Source: Conchocele bisecta (Eukaryota; Mollusca; Bivalvia; Lucinida; Thyasiridae). Taken from it: a stretch of 64,000 nt of DNA. Both the position numbers and the translations under genes were made by a program. Where the stretch lies: assembly GCA_029237695.1 (NCBI GenBank), contig CM055267.1, forward strand, positions 4,796,036 to 4,860,035, written 5' to 3'. Under the pieces are notes generated by a model that ran no database searches, was not told the DNA's origin, and was given only the letters and a program-made list of their open reading frames with translations. The first letter of the stretch is position 1; each line of letters opens with the position of its first letter. Positions 1 through 12,420 of this stretch are shown in pieces.

Positions 1-1501
1 TAAAAATGTTAGACATCGATAGTTTTATTACTTCAATAAGAGCTTCATAGGTAAAAAGAATATGCGATACTACTAACATAGGGAAATGGAAAGCAATTTA
101 CGAAAAAATACTTGAAAAATATGGCGGGACTTTTATTTTCGAATGTAACTTGAAACCGGAAGACATACAAAACATAGTGAAAAATAAATTCCTGAACAAT
201 GTTTTGAAATCTTGGGCAAGTATAAACTATTCTTCTCAAACAGATACAGTATCAAAAGAAATAATTTGGAACAACTCTAATATAAAACATCAAAATAAAA
301 CTTTGTTTCATAGACACTGGTTTGATAAGGGTATCAAGTACATCGAACAATTATACGATTATAGAACAAAAACTTTTCTGACATTCGGTGATATTGTAGA
401 GTTATTCAGCATAAGAAATGATGATTTTATGAAATATCAATGTATATTAAATAGTATAAATCCAATATGGAAAGAAACAATAAAAACAGAACAAATAAAC
501 ATAATACAACTGTCTGAAACACTGAAATCAAGGGTACAAAAAAGCAAATACGTTAATAAATTACTTTATACAATACAAACAGAAAAAAAAATCACTGAAG
601 AAAAAAAGTCTGAAAAAAAAATGGATAGCTGAATTTCCGGAAGCCAACTTAAACTGGAAACATATTTACATGTCAACCTTTAATTGTACTATAGATTCCA
701 CATTGCGGAATTTTCAATATAAATACCTTATGCGAATGAATGGAACAAATAAATTACTCTTTCGATGTAACCTAATTAATATGTAGTTTATGCGATTTTT
801 GCTCTATGTATGTAGAAACTATAAAACATTTGTTTTGGGAATGTACTCATGTACAACATATGTGGTCACAGTTACGTACCTATTTGAATGAAAAAGGTTT
901 TACTTACGCTGTAAATTTCCAAAGTATTTCTTTAGGAATAGATGAAAGTACACACAAGGCACAATTTAATTTTATACTCATATTAGCCAAATACTTTATT
1001 GTTAAATGTAAATATGAAAACCGGGAAATTGCTTTCGAACCGTTTATAAACTACTTAAAATATAGGATAAATTTAGAAGAGTTAATAGCTACTAAAAAAG
1101 AAAAACTTGAGCAACACAACATTAAATGGGATGTTTTTCAAACATAGGTATGTTTTTTTGGGCATAGTAGTGAAGGTTCAATCACACTAACCACACAAAA
1201 GTAAACGAATATATATATAAAAAAAAAAAAATCAATTCAAGCGGATGTGAACAAAAGGGGACATATTTTATACTTTTCGATACTCTTCCTTCTTCCTGAT
1301 TGTACTTTACCATCTATGCTTTTCTATATTCTTTTTGTCTTCTCTTTCTCTAAAAACTTATTTTCAAGTACAATGAGTGCATGTGCAATCATTTCATAGC
1401 GACTTTAGTCACAGTGTGTTAGTTAATAATACATTTGTTGTATTGTATGTACATGTTTGTATTTAAAAATAATAAAAAATATTAAATAAAAAAAAAAAAA
1501 A
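1..1501 (+). mobile_element. 3' end of a non-LTR (LINE) retrotransposon, degenerate
   Basis: This is the C-terminal part of a LINE reverse-transcriptase ORF followed by a 3' UTR and poly-A tail. A reading frame begins at 6, meets a TAG at 48 where a Trp is expected, and runs to about 612. A slip in an eight-A run near 613-620 moves the frame. A zinc knuckle of the zf-RVT type follows at 791-850 (C-x2-C, then H-x4-C, in CDFCSMYVE...HLFWEC), and the ORF stops at 1147. The UTR ends in A-rich sequence at 1488-1501. Many bivalve LINEs have this arrangement, with a C-terminal zinc knuckle about 100 residues before the stop. The copy is broken by a stop and a frameshift, and its 5' part lies outside the window, so it cannot be autonomous. 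The clade (CR1/L1-like) is not resolved. Confidence 0.85.
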
Positions 1502-1559
1502 ATGAAACATCACGTGATCACGACATAGTTACTGACGACCATTGGTCTGAAACAGCACG

Positions 1560-1845
1560 TGACAAAGTCATGTGATTTTGCATCTAAGAAGATTTTTCCT
1601 GAACAAATATTTACAGAAGCTGTGATATTTAACTGTACATGACGTCGGCAGTTGACAACATTGTCATAGCAAATGTGGAATCCATTTGCTGCGAACATTT
1701 CGAAAACTAAATGTGAACATTTCGACAACTAAATGTGAACATTTCGACAACATATTTCGACAACTAAATGTGAACATTTCGACGACTAATAGTTGTCACG
1801 AGATATCGCACATATTTTAGGTACAAAATCACATTTCTCAAATGT
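1560..1845. mobile_element. Diverged palindromic MITE, subfamily 2
   Basis: The ends resemble each other as inverted repeats: a CATGTGATTTTG-type end near 1570 and ACAAAATCACAT near 1829. The interior shares phrases such as ATCTAAGAAG and a CATGACGT...CAGTTGAC block with the element at 14684-14900. A short tandem array sits in its right half. Confidence 0.4.
1692..1789. repeat. 22-bp tandem repeat, about 4 copies
   Basis: The unit AACTAAATGTGAACATTTCG plus AC is repeated with small changes and one partial copy. Part of the unit (TGTGAACATTTCG) contains the near-palindrome TGAACATTTCG. It lies inside a diverged MITE. Confidence 0.85.
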
Positions 1846-1942
1846 GACTGCTGAAAGTAGTTCCTTTCATACATGCTATTTAACATCGTTGACTAAAGTG
1901 CTGCAACTCGGACATCTATGAGTATAGCAATATTCAATGGCC

Positions 1943-2038
1943 GTTTGTAACAAGATTGCTATGAAAGGTTCATTGTTTGTAACAAGATTGCTATGAAAGG
2001 TTCATTGTTTGTAACAAGATTGCTATGAAAGGTTCATT
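1943..2038. repeat. 32-bp tandem triplication
   Basis: Three identical 32-bp units start at 1943, 1975 and 2007. Each contains TTGTAACAAGATTGC and ends in GGTTCATT. Their perfect identity suggests a recent expansion, or an assembly stutter. Confidence 0.95.
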
Positions 2039-2342
2039 GTTCCACTGTATGAATGTACTATGTATAGATATGCACTCACTCCATATGGAGCCCCGTCTAT
2101 CGGGCTCGGGAGGATACATTGTGCCAGCCGAAAAGGAATACATTCGGTCCGATGGGAAATCAACACAGTCGGCGTTGCCAAGCTGGCGATGTATTGGCGG
2201 TGTGCCGTGTTACATTGTGCCCGTATCAGAATAGTTATACGGCCAGACGTGTTACTGAAGGCGTCTGAATTCTGATTTATCTGTTTTATTTATAGGGTGA
2301 GATAATTTTATTCTGCAGTAATGAACAACGTTTTGAAGTGTT

Positions 2343-2427
2343 GTGGCCAGTGACGTGTACATGCAATCACATATTCGTGTCCTACATTACGAATATGTGG
2401 TTTCATGTACACGTCACAGCTGGCCAC
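2343..2427. repeat. Long hairpin (36-nt arm, 10-nt loop)
   Basis: The left arm (2343-2378) and right arm (2389-2427) are inverted copies, starting GTGGCCAG and ending CTGGCCAC. They differ by a few mismatches and a small indel. It is probably the core of a palindromic MITE. Confidence 0.85.
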
Positions 2428-2439
2428 AGTATCATTTGT

Positions 2440-4385
2440 TTTCTCACGAAAGTGCTACTGTCTTATTTTTAGTCCATCTGGATTCGGTCACTGATATTTT
2501 TATTATTTTGTTGAACACTGTCGTTGTTGACATTTATAGTGGTTGTTACACGTGCCAGCGCGTGCGGTTATGTCTCAGGACGGAAGCCATGTCAGTTCCA
2601 AGTATGCGACTTCTCTTGCCAATTATAACCAGGCTGTTTTATACATATGGTGGAATGAAATATATTTATCGATACATTGTATATGTTTTCATCGAATTCG
2701 TTTGTGGAAAACTAGGGACAGCGATGTAGTAGATAGTCAGTACGTTCCAATGTTTAGTCATTAAGGATTAACCAAACTAACTCATCAGATATTCATGCGC
2801 GGTAGTAGTACGTTACAACAGCATAAGTCAGATTTGTTATGCCATAGACACTATTTGCTTGCAAAAACCGGCCAATAGATGTACTAAACTACTTCACATA
2901 CATGTGAATGTATCATTTACATCAGTTTCAAGCATATGCTTTGGGATTATTTTGTAAGTCGGAACATGTTTGTCATGTGAGGCGGTTTCAATTCCAGCAG
3001 CTGACTTTCTGCGCCACCACCGGGGTGGTAACAGGAGATTGAATTTATCTTTCTTAACAATAATTAAACCTATATTTTAATTAGTGACGATCCAAAGCAG
3101 AATGGTGCAGGTTATGGGAAAATATGTCCCACAACATCCATACGAAAAATGAATGTAGCAGATAATACCAAAACGTGTGGTCATTGGTTAGTTTATGTAG
3201 GAAAAATCGATGGTGGTGGTGGACCTTATCATTGGACTAATGACTAGCATGTAGCGTACTGAGGAGCAATCACGAGAAGATAACTGTGAAAGAATCACCC
3301 TCGATAGTGTACTTTGATGACATTCAACGTACGGTCATTCTATTCTAGTTCATTAACTAATGGAATGCATGGAAAACATCGATTTGATGAAGAAAACGAG
3401 GAAGAATCGTGTATTGTATCGAGACAAACGTCACATGAGCATGAGTGCCTACCTGGTAATGGGCGAGTTGTCATCTAATAAAACTGCCATTTGTATACAG
3501 GTGATACAATCAATTTCTATATACCGAGTGAATGTGAATCCAGGAGAATACCACATCGTTTGGCAAAATGTTCCAGTCAGCCAGCAATGGTTTAGAGGTT
3601 CGGACATGTCTTTGTGTTATTTACCATTCGAATGCGGGAAAAGAAACATCTTGTCTACTGTTGTTTTATATGTTGCCTATATTCTCAATAAAACATGATT
3701 CTATAAAGTTGCGTGGCTTTCATGTAGTACGTATTCCTGCGACGAAACTGCTCCTTGTGGGTGCTCCTTTGATTGATAAAAATACACATAATCAGTAAAA
3801 CCAGTGACGTGGCTTAATCCGAATAGACAAATCCAACAATATAAGATATATCACGTACCGTCTTAATGCTAGAGAAGTTGCGTGTTTTTTTTGTTTGGCG
3901 ATTCACCATCCTACCTGTCCTGTGTTGAGACTTTATACACGCAAACATTCTAGTTGGGTTTAATTGTTATTTTAATCACTGTGCTAAATGCTACAATATT
4001 TGGTTTCATTTTCTAAATATACAAGTGTATGAAGCAATGAGACAACACTATATGAACAAATGTTACGCATGCAGCCTGAAATGACCTCGTCCACAACACT
4101 GAGACAACACGCGAGCCTACACATAACCTAGTTCAGGCGACAACGCTGATGGACGCAATAGTCAGAGCTAATGCTTCATGCATGCAGTTTTACAAACTGG
4201 TACTTCGACTTCGCGTGCTGAAAGTGGCTATGACTCTGCAACAGTGCACTGATAGCTACCGATTCGTGCACACTTGGTACCTGATAGTTAATGATACATT
4301 ATGTATGCACAATGACAGGGAACGATATAATAATAATGTTTCAGTCACCAGTGATAGAAAATACCTTCATGAGAATGTTGTAAGT
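2440..4385. other. Unassigned intronic DNA
   Basis: I see no gene here. Several short open frames occur on both strands, none longer than about 130 codons, and none resembles a protein family I know. A short GC-rich inverted motif lies near 3013-3035 (CACCACCGGGGTGGT). Confidence 0.5.
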
Positions 4386-4389
4386 GTGG

Positions 4390-4620
4390 CTGTGACTCGA
4401 GAAATGGGGCTTACGGGTTTTGCGACCAGTGTAGTAGATTCAGATCAGCTTGTGCATCCGCTCAGTTTGACCAGGATATACACTGTTCGCCATTCAATTA
4501 ATGAAATACCCGTCATGCTTCTAACAAGCAATGTAGACAGTTATCGGACCGCATGCGCGTGCTATTTGATCAGAAGCTACACTGATCACATAAGCCCCAT
4601 TTCTGCAGCCACAGTCACAA
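4390..4620. mobile_element. Palindromic MITE, CTCCAGTCAC family, copy 1
   Basis: The left end reads TGTGACTCGAGAAATGGGGC and the right end is its inverse (GCCCCATTTCTGCAGCCACA). The interior carries the family's phrases ACCAGTGTAG, GATCAG and TGTTCGCCATTC. Other copies are at 6210, 9868, 37498 and 62401. I recall the same kind of repeat from clam genomes, from memory only. Confidence 0.8.
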
Positions 4621-4720
4621 ATGACCTTGACAGCCACGTGTTTCTGTAGCAATAGGGACAATGCAGCAGCATCAATAGCTAACCATTGTCAGTCATATAA
4701 TAATAGTCGTTGATGTTAGC

Positions 4721-4850
4721 GCCGACTATTGTTCATCGCCGACTATTGTTCATCGGAGACTATTGTTCACGTGTATGATTAAGCCGGGAAAACCAGCTTA
4801 ATCATACACGTGAACGACAGTCGTCGGTGGCCAATAGTCGGCTGTTCGGA
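4721..4850. repeat. 17-bp tandem repeat flanking a perfect 20-bp hairpin
   Basis: GCCGACTATTGTTCATC occurs twice plus a variant (4721-4770). A perfect inverted repeat then follows, with arms 4765-4784 and 4796-4815 and an 11-nt loop. Degenerate inverse copies of the 17-mer follow on the right (GGCCAATAGTCGGC), so the whole is a palindrome with a repeated arm. Confidence 0.85.
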
Positions 4851-5699
4851 ACAATATTGACAGCTGACGCCACAAGGAACGATGATTGTAATATGTCTAT
4901 GTGCAAGTACGTTCGTGCAATCTGGCACAGATCTGATGTGTTCATTAGCAACATCAAAGATATCATGGTGGGCATAGTACGTCACGGGCACCTGCTATTT
5001 GAATGGGGCGCACTGAATCAGACCATACTTGCAACTACTGAAGCGATTCTGAAGCGCAGATACCCCGGAAAATTTAATTGCAATACCTGCCGATGTCCCT
5101 GTCCTCGTAGAGTTAGCAGTTTATTAGTTATTTTGCTGGAAATGAGGAAATATGGGATGTTTCTACCGATCTTGATGCATATATTAGATCCTAGCGGACA
5201 TATCTATCAGTATCACCCAACTCAACATCGTATAGCGCGAGCACGATATGGGACTACACTGACGGTATATCAATAAGCACATTGTTGTCATAGCGAGTAA
5301 TAATAGAATATCTGTACATACGTCATTGGGGAAAGTCTGCAGTTAATGGTAGGCTATAGCGACGGAAACATATTGGTCTTTCGCAAATAATAATACATCG
5401 GTGGCAGACAAATAGACATAAAACTCCAGCCGCAGACTGCAGCCCGGTGGGTTATTACAAAATACAAACTACGCGCGTCAGTTATGTGACAGTAATGGCC
5501 GTCGTTACATTTACTGCTCAATAACATGCGCTAGAAACATCCACGATGTGGCCATCATAGTATGGTACACTGCGCATTTTGGGTATTGGGGAATAACATC
5601 GAGTGGGTCAGTGGAAGAAGGGGGCTAAGTCCATAAGAGACTTAGCACTCTTCTGTCATTGACCCCTTCAATTGTATAATTATAAGGTTGAACAATATG
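4851..5699. other. Unassigned intronic DNA
   Basis: An open frame of 149 codons on the plus strand (4827-5276) is not recognisable and begins inside a palindrome. No RNA gene, tandem repeat or transposon end was recognised in the remainder. Confidence 0.45.
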
Positions 5700-5947
5700 T
5701 TAACCCTTTGAACCCGAAAGCCAGCTATAGCGGTTTATGCAAACAGTGAAGATCCAGATGAGCCGGCTCGTAACGAGCCGTCTCACCAGGATCTGCACTT
5801 TTTGAAAGTAATTTTCATATTTTTGAGAACAGAAAAATATCACCTTTTCATAAATGGACTCGCCTGAAAATCATTTTGTGATGATTGGATGGCTGCAAAA
5901 TTAACATATCAAAATCCATTGCAGTTACTTAGGGGTGAAAGGGTTAA
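5700..5947. mobile_element. TTAA-flanked MITE (piggyBac-like ends), copy 1
   Basis: TTAA at 5700-5703 and 5944-5947 flanks about 240 bp. The ends are CCCTTTGAACCC and its loose inverse GGGTGAAAGGG. The interior has a GAGCCGGCTCGTAACGAGCC palindrome. The same element occurs inverted at 25308-25553. TTAA duplication with CCCTTT ends suggests piggyBac or another TTAA-specific superfamily. Confidence 0.8.
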
Positions 5948-6209
5948 ACTATGTCATATGCAGCATGGCTTCTGGAAATTCAGACTCGGGGTCCACAGGT
6001 GGAAGACTCGGACCTTGGACCCAATACTGGGCTCATTTGGAAACGTTACCCCACCCACCCATTTCCATACACTATCGGGGTCATGCGGTGACTACATTGT
6101 ACAGTGCTACAGCTGTGGGTGGGGTACTGGTGCATTCAGGTCCGTATCGCCGGGTGCTTGCAGCTAGGGGTACAGCGCCATCTATACACGTGGCGAGTCA
6201 TAACGCCTG

Positions 6210-6440
6210 GCTGTGACTGGAGAAAATGGGGCTTATGGCATTCGTGATCAGTTTAGCTTCCGATCATCTAGCACTCTCAACTAAAGTCTGATAAGAACCT
6301 ATGCTGCTTGTTGGCAGCCAGACGGGTATTCACTGGCTGAATTTGGATCAGTGAAGATCCTGATCCGACTGTGCAGGCTGATCTGGATCTACACTGGTCA
6401 CAAACTCCATAAGTACATTTCTCCGGTCTCAACCACATAT
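6210..6440. mobile_element. Palindromic MITE, CTCCAGTCAC family, copy 2 (inverted)
   Basis: The left end is CTGTGACTGGAGAAAATGGG and the right end is CATTTCTCCGGTCTCA. The internal GATCTGGATCTACACTGGTC block lies near the right end, so the copy is inverted relative to the one at 4390. Confidence 0.75.
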
Positions 6441-6540
6441 AACAGACAGCCGAGCATGTGGCTCATACAGTCAGATACGGACAGTGCACGTCTGATCGAA
6501 TACTGGTGCCCCGTGTTCACGTGACTCGCCACATATAGAA

Positions 6541-6747
6541 CAGTGGAACCTCTCTAAACCGGACGGCAAGAAACGTATGTGATCATAGTTTTGATGGGTT
6601 TCTCGGTCATTTATCTCAGGTGATAATGCCTGTTCGTGATCGCATAGCACACAACTATGGCTCGGAATAATCAAATGCCTGATTTACAGTGAAACCTCGC
6701 TAAACCGGACACCCTAAGGGTGTCCGGTGTTGAGATGTTTCAATGTA
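6541..6747. mobile_element. pogo/Tigger-like MITE with three terminal repeats, copy A
   Basis: It begins CAGTGGAACCTCTCTAAACC at 6541. A central segment follows, then two more terminal-type sequences back to back (CAGTGAAACCTCGC at 6690 and an inverse GGTGTCCGG...CAATG ending at 6747). The CAGT...ACTG ends and TA flanks match the pogo/Tigger branch of Tc1/mariner. No transposase remains. Confidence 0.75.
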
Positions 6748-7139
6748 GAATACAATGGGCGGTAACCAGCTGCAAACTCCGAGTCGGCGGTTTCTACACT
6801 CGGACGGGAATACGGAGATCGAGGAGAAAATCTGGATACATCGTATGGAAATGAACTTGCCTGTCTCAAAGGAAATCAAGACACTATACAGATACGACGG
6901 TTTCATTAAAAAAAACGAGTATCAATTTATGTGCAACAGTGCGGTGGAAATTCCATCATTTGTAAACAGGGATGATTTAGTTAGTTACAATGCACGTTTA
7001 AGTCATGTTCGAATTAATAAAGTTTCATATCGACGGCGACATATGCAGAAGGAATTGAATCGATTTGTATTTTCAATTCAATGTTAAATTGCATTTATCT
7101 TGCATAGCTGAGTGGGCAGATAAGCTTATCCCGGGTTAT

Positions 7140-7400
7140 AAGAGACACGCCATGTGATTTTGTACATTCGACATCTACGTAATTTCATGAAATATGTTTA
7201 CAAAATTTACAATAATTTCCGTGAATGGCGTCAAAAGTTGATACAATTTTCAGAGTACATGCGGAATTATATTCCGCATGTACTCTGAAAATTGTGTCAA
7301 CTTTTGATTTTATTTATGAAATATATTGTAAATTGTGTAAACGTATGTTATGAAATTACGCAGATGTCCGAAGGTACAACATCACATGACGTGTCTCATA
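7140..7400. mobile_element. Full-length palindromic MITE, GAGACACG family, copy 1
   Basis: The entire 260 bp is an imperfect palindrome. The ends are GAGACACGCCATGTGATTTTG and its inverse near 7375-7398. The centre is a near-perfect palindrome around 7250-7285 (CAGAGTACATGCGGAAT and its inverse). A second copy is at 24539-24756. Confidence 0.9.
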
Positions 7401-7838
7401 TGTATATGGATGTAGGCACGTGTCCGTGTGTGTATCACCGTCTCTGATATATCCTGTGAAATCGTCGGTCATCACAAGTGACACTCAAACACTGTACAAT
7501 TGCGATCGCGCATACGGGAATTGAAGGGGTCCGCCTGAGACCCTAATTACCTTGTTCAAGGAGAGGAACTCTATAAGATAGCAATTTTTCGTTCCATATT
7601 TACACTGCGTGTATACAGAAAAATTATGTAAGGGAACCAAGTCCAAAAGGTATCAGCCCCTTTTTCCACTAATCCCTTCAATTTATAGCTCCAGTCTATT
7701 CCATACGATGACCAGATTGCCTCCCGGCGGTGCGTGTATTCTACTATACCTGTTACGCTTCAATTTTAGTACACTGAAAGTTCCAAATGTTATGGCAATG
7801 TTATTAACAACGTACACATGCAAGCTGTGCGTTATGAA

Positions 7839-8165
7839 CGGAGCCCCGCAGGGGACATGGATTTTTGTTATTAATTCGTTCCCACGAAATAACAATTCCT
7901 TTCCTCAATTTAACAATTCGTTCCCTCGAATTAACAATTCGGTCCCACGATATAACAATTCGTTCCCACGAATTAACAATTCGTTCCCGTTGGAACGAAT
8001 TGTTATTTCGTGTGAAAGAATTGTTAAATTGAGGGAAAGAATTGTTAATTCGTGGAAATGAATTGTTAATTCATGGGAACGAATTGTTAAATTGAGGGAA
8101 CGAATTGTTATTTCGTGGGAACGAATTAATAAAACAAAGAATTATACGTCCCCTGTGGGGCCCCG
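7839..8165. mobile_element. Foldback element FB-A with short-unit tandem arms, copy 1
   Basis: The left terminus is CGGAGCCCCGCAGGGGACAT and the right terminus is ACGTCCCC...GGGGCCCCG. Between them is a palindrome of tandem units of about 21 bp (AACAATTCGTTCCC plus CTCGAATT or CACGATAT), which flips strand near 7990. A spacer of T-rich ATTAATTCG separates termini and arms. There is no coding capacity beyond repeat-encoded open frames. Two more copies are at 23860 and 61102. Confidence 0.9.
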
Positions 8166-9867
8166 TAGTTATGTGCTTGTTTAGACGACACCGTGTCATG
8201 CTCTGTGTACACACAGTGCCATACCAGGCGTGAATATATATACCATGGTTACAATGGACAAAACGGGCCATACATGGATTGCTGGTCACAGGTGCACCTC
8301 TTATCAACGTATACTTCAATGTAACCAATGACACGTCATTGCATGTTACACAAGCAATACAACTGCAATGCATTGTGACTGAAAACCTGAATAAAAAAGG
8401 TGTGCCAATGTCTAACAGAAGAATGCTCACTTCCATATATATATATAGTTTATATTTTAAAACGAATTTTAGGCGTCGTTTAAATAAGCCATGTGAATTG
8501 ACAATACGGACGCCTTCGGTTACACAAATTAACGAGCGCAATCAAACAGTTCCGTGGTAGTTATATGAAAACTCAAGGTAATCGAGCAACATTACACAGG
8601 GTGACCACACACGTGATATGTCAAGCATACATAATGAAAAATACACTGGTATAAAATCGGTAATAAGTAACGTTATGTTACAGTCTATATAACTCATAAT
8701 GGGATCGTAGCGAAGTAGTGTGACAGGACACTACATGTACTAACATATTATAAAGTTAACTTCAATATAACTACAAACGTTCTCCATCTGACTCCCGATG
8801 TCTCATAGTGACGGCACGGCAGCTGGTCGACGTCAATGTGATAGCCAGCCTGCTGGTTGTACATGTCAGTTGCTCTTCTCACACGTCGGTGAAACGTTGG
8901 CGATCTTTGGTCAACCGCATACATATCAGTTACCTCTTCGGAAACACATACTATACTGCATTAAACCAGAACCAATGCAACCTCTGCCATCGATGAATAT
9001 CTGTGAGTTGTAATTCCACATGTTAACGATGGCAGCGTCATCTAGCGGCACGAATACGTCAACTGTCCTACACCAAACCTAGTTTGTAGGTGTGCCGTGG
9101 GTGTTATAACAGGCATGTCGTCACGTCTCGTTGTTAGTTTCGGGCCACAAATGCACTGATGAACACTGTCTGCTTTACGGTACATTAGACTCGACCGTAG
9201 TGTCGTCTGAACGTCTATGTGAATATCATGGCAACCTGTTTCGCCAGCACAAAGTGTTCACAATTATTTACAATGTTTGTCCATCAAGGTATCCATTTTA
9301 CAGTCTTACATTTACAATCGTTTGCGTTTGTTTGTATATCGAGTGTGACCATACAAAGAAAATGCACAGAGCAGGCAACGCGTGTTTAGAACACTGGCAT
9401 AGTGCGACTTAATTGACCACGTGTTAAACTCTTTAGACCCTCTAGCGTTCCATACCATTCTAACCTTCGATGTTCAGACAACTAGACTCAAGAGCGATGG
9501 CGCGTAGTGTTAAAGTGGAATCCGATCTCAAATAGCTGTTTCATTATTTGTGTTGGTTATAGCAGATGGAAAACTATCAATACGTGTAATATTAACCATA
9601 TTGAGTCGCGTATATCGGTACATGACATATATAACATAGTGAACCACGTGGACGATTAGCTTCAACAAAATACACACCATCTATGAATGAAAACTGTTGT
9701 GACGGAATACAACAAAGACGCGAAAGAGAAAATACTATAGTATACATACACGGAGAAAATGAGAGTCCTATGTGTTATACTCTTCATGCTTATGGAGGAA
9801 TAAAAGTATCTATCTATCAATACATTATTCAATAATACTACTCCAATGAGAATGAACCTAATTGTGG
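8166..9867. other. Unassigned intronic DNA
   Basis: No recognisable gene or tandem array was found. There is a short TA-rich run at about 8441-8455. Near 9796-9820 a simple ATCTATCTATC stretch follows AATAAAAG, as at the 3' end of some retroposons, but I could not connect it to a body. Confidence 0.4.
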
Positions 9868-10104
9868 GTGTGACTGGAGAAATGGGGAGTATGGGTTATG
9901 CAACAAGTGTAGATCCAGATCAGATTGTGCATCCGCACAGTCTGATCATGATCTGCACTGTTCGCCATTCCATCAATGAACCACCCAGCATACATCTAAA
10001 CAAGCATCATAGATGGTTATCAGGCTACAGGATTTTGCTATTTTATCAGGAGTAGTTACACTTGTCACACATCACATAAGCCCCATTTCTCCAGTCAGAG
10101 CCAC
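9868..10104. mobile_element. Palindromic MITE, CTCCAGTCAC family, copy 3
   Basis: It runs from GTGTGACTGGAGAAATGGGG to CCCCATTTCTCCAGTCAGAG. The interior has AGTGTAGATCCAGATCAG and the TGTTCGCCATTCCATCAATG block shared with the copies at 4390 and 37498. Confidence 0.85.
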
Positions 10105-10218
10105 ACTTGATTGAGTATGCCAGCGCGGTGCCTGGTGTATCACTGAGCCACTCACCCATCGCGTGTATACGTCTCGTTGGTGTCGAAGTCCTCGGCAGCC
10201 AAGTCAAACACCTGAGAA

Positions 10219-10640
10219 AATATGCCCTGAAACACAAATTACACATATGAGAAAATATGCCCTGAAACACAAGGTACACATATGAGACAACATGCACTGT
10301 AACACAAGGTACACACACATATGAAACAATATGCCATGTAACGCACGGTACACACACATATGAGGCAATATACCCTGAAACACAAGGTACACATGCACAC
10401 ATATGAGACAATATGCCCTGAAACACAAGGTACACATGCACACATATGAGACAATATGCCCTGAAACACAAGGTACACATGCACACATATGAGACAATAT
10501 GCCATGTAACACAAGGTACACACATGAAGCAATATGCCCTGTAACACAAGACACACACGTGAGACAATATTCCCAGAAAATGAGCCATGAAACACAAGGT
10601 ACACACATGGGACAATATGCCCTGAAAGACAAGGCACACA
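10219..10640. repeat. Minisatellite, unit 36-43 bp, about 11 copies
   Basis: The unit is ATGAGACAATATGCCCTGAA then ACACAAGGTACACAT, with an optional GCACACA extension that accounts for the length variation. Three overlapping minus-strand open frames of up to 197 codons arise only because the unit lacks stops in those frames. Confidence 0.95.
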
Positions 10641-10779
10641 TATCAATTAGATGAACGGGCAGTGAATGTTCTAGTTATTTTTTAGTCTAAACAATATTTA
10701 TTTCATACAACGTTTTGGATTTAATTACAACCAGTTCTACGATTAAGGTGCTGAATTCTTTGAGAATGTCTGGAGATCT

Positions 10780-11550
10780 TGTGGGTAACTCTGGTCAACG
10801 TGTGGGGCAAGATAGTTTCACCTCAATTGATCAAGATTAAGCTCGTTGTGGGTGTTCTGAGGTTCAGTATTGATAGCATAATATATGGTTCTTCTCATGC
10901 TAATATGGGTGCTACATCTGAACCAAATCGTCATGCTAACAGAAACGCCAAGTATAAAGAATCAGAAACTACAATGCAGTGGTGTCCAGTAGACGTAGGG
11001 CCTGTATGCTTTCGGGCACAGTCTGCTACATGGTGGGTGGGTGGTCGGGTGAACGTGACGGTGTAAATTAACAGTAGCGGTTCATGCTTATAGGAATCAC
11101 TATTTGCCTGGTTTGGCCCTCATTTATCTTTGACGCTTGTGTTACCTGGAAGTTGAAATTGGTTATGGCTCATTATAAAAGTATTAATATTAATACTGAT
11201 CCTATTACTTTTGGCAGGGGGGCAAGTGATTCTGGTGGGGTCAGGATCTGGAATCAGATCAGGATTATTCTGATTCCAGGGCTGAATATATACATATAGT
11301 TGTTTAATATTCAGTCCCCCCCCCCCACCATTTGTACAGGTAATATATGCGATTTATTGACCCGGCCTTAAATGACCTTAGCTGTTGATAGGCCGCTAAA
11401 CACTAACAAACAAACAAACTGCTCCATGATATCAATAGTCTAACGACAAAACCTAACATCGCATTACGAGAAATAGTCAGTATGTTCCACATTTACCATA
11501 GAAATTGAAACATTCTTCACCATCCATCGTATCGTTGGTGACGCTAAATA
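10780..11550. other. Unassigned intronic DNA with a C homopolymer
   Basis: Nothing recognisable is coded here. A C run at about 11315-11327 follows a segment with ATTCTGATTCCAG and CTGGAATCAGA as inverted pieces. Confidence 0.4.
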
Positions 11551-11766
11551 CAGTGGAACCTCTCTAAACCGGACACCCTGGGAGCTCCCCAGGGTGTCCG
11601 TTTTAGAGAAGTTCCACTGTAAAACAGGCAGATGGCCACTTCACGATACGCGTTGGTGCTTTGTGATCATGAACATGCATTATCATCTGAGATAAATGGC
11701 AATGAACTCTATCAACATTAAGCACAACTAACATTTATCTGTGTCCAGTTTAGAGGGGTTCCATTG
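11551..11766. mobile_element. pogo/Tigger-like MITE with three terminal repeats, copy B
   Basis: TA (11549-11550 and 11767-11768) flanks the element. A terminal pair sits back to back at 11551-11620 (CAGTGGAACCTCTCTAAACC and its inverse). Unique sequence shared with copies A and C follows, and a third end (CAGTTTAGAGGGGTTCCATTG) closes at 11766. Confidence 0.85.
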
Positions 11767-12072
11767 TACATATTGACGCGATCGGTGTGGTGTGGGTAAT
11801 CTAGACAACGTTACACTGCGAAGGGAGGAATTACAGTTTACAGGGTGAATGAATCCTACATCCACAAATGGTGCAGATCCTGATGAGACTCGTTACGAGC
11901 CGGCTTATCCTGTGATATCTAGGAGCGATGTAGCAGGCGTGTTTTATGGCCGTTTTTTAAGCCGAGTACAGATATTAGTCTTCCCTAACATTGATTTCAA
12001 ACATTATAACTCCAATAAAGTTAGATATGAATCCATCAGGTTGGTTATTATATAACTCGAGGTTTGGGATAT

Positions 12073-12420
12073 CACGTGGTTCCGAACCCGATTTCCCGAC
12101 GTGAAGTAATCTGTGACGTCATTGTTTATAGTAGATTGTCTTTAAAATGTGTTTTATGGGTACTCTGCAAGTTATTTACAATAACATAACTTTCACAAAG
12201 AATCGAATACCGTTTTATTTACATTTACGGTAATCGATTCTTCGTCAAAACGACAGAATTATGAGATTAAAACTGCCTATATGTATAATAAAGGACAACG
12301 TGTACCGCATTTGCTGCGGTATATTTCATAAAAGTATGTCATTCCACTAGAAAGATTAACGGCAATCTACTGTAAACACATCTAAAAAACATGACGTCAC
12401 GCCGTTCGGAATCCACGTGA
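12073..12420. mobile_element. MITE with imperfect terminal inverted repeats of about 60 bp
   Basis: The left end is TCACGTGGTTCCGAAC and the right end inverts it (GTTCGGAATCCACGTGA). Both arms include TGACGTCA-like sites and TAGTAGATTG/CAATCTACTG. A second internal palindrome lies at about 12198-12243 (AAGAATCGA...TCGATTCTT). Confidence 0.75.

Noticed and set aside
10046..10646. Overlapping minus-strand frames of up to 197 codons rich in Cys and His
   Set aside because: They are produced by the 36-43 bp minisatellite read in three frames at once, with no independent coding signal.
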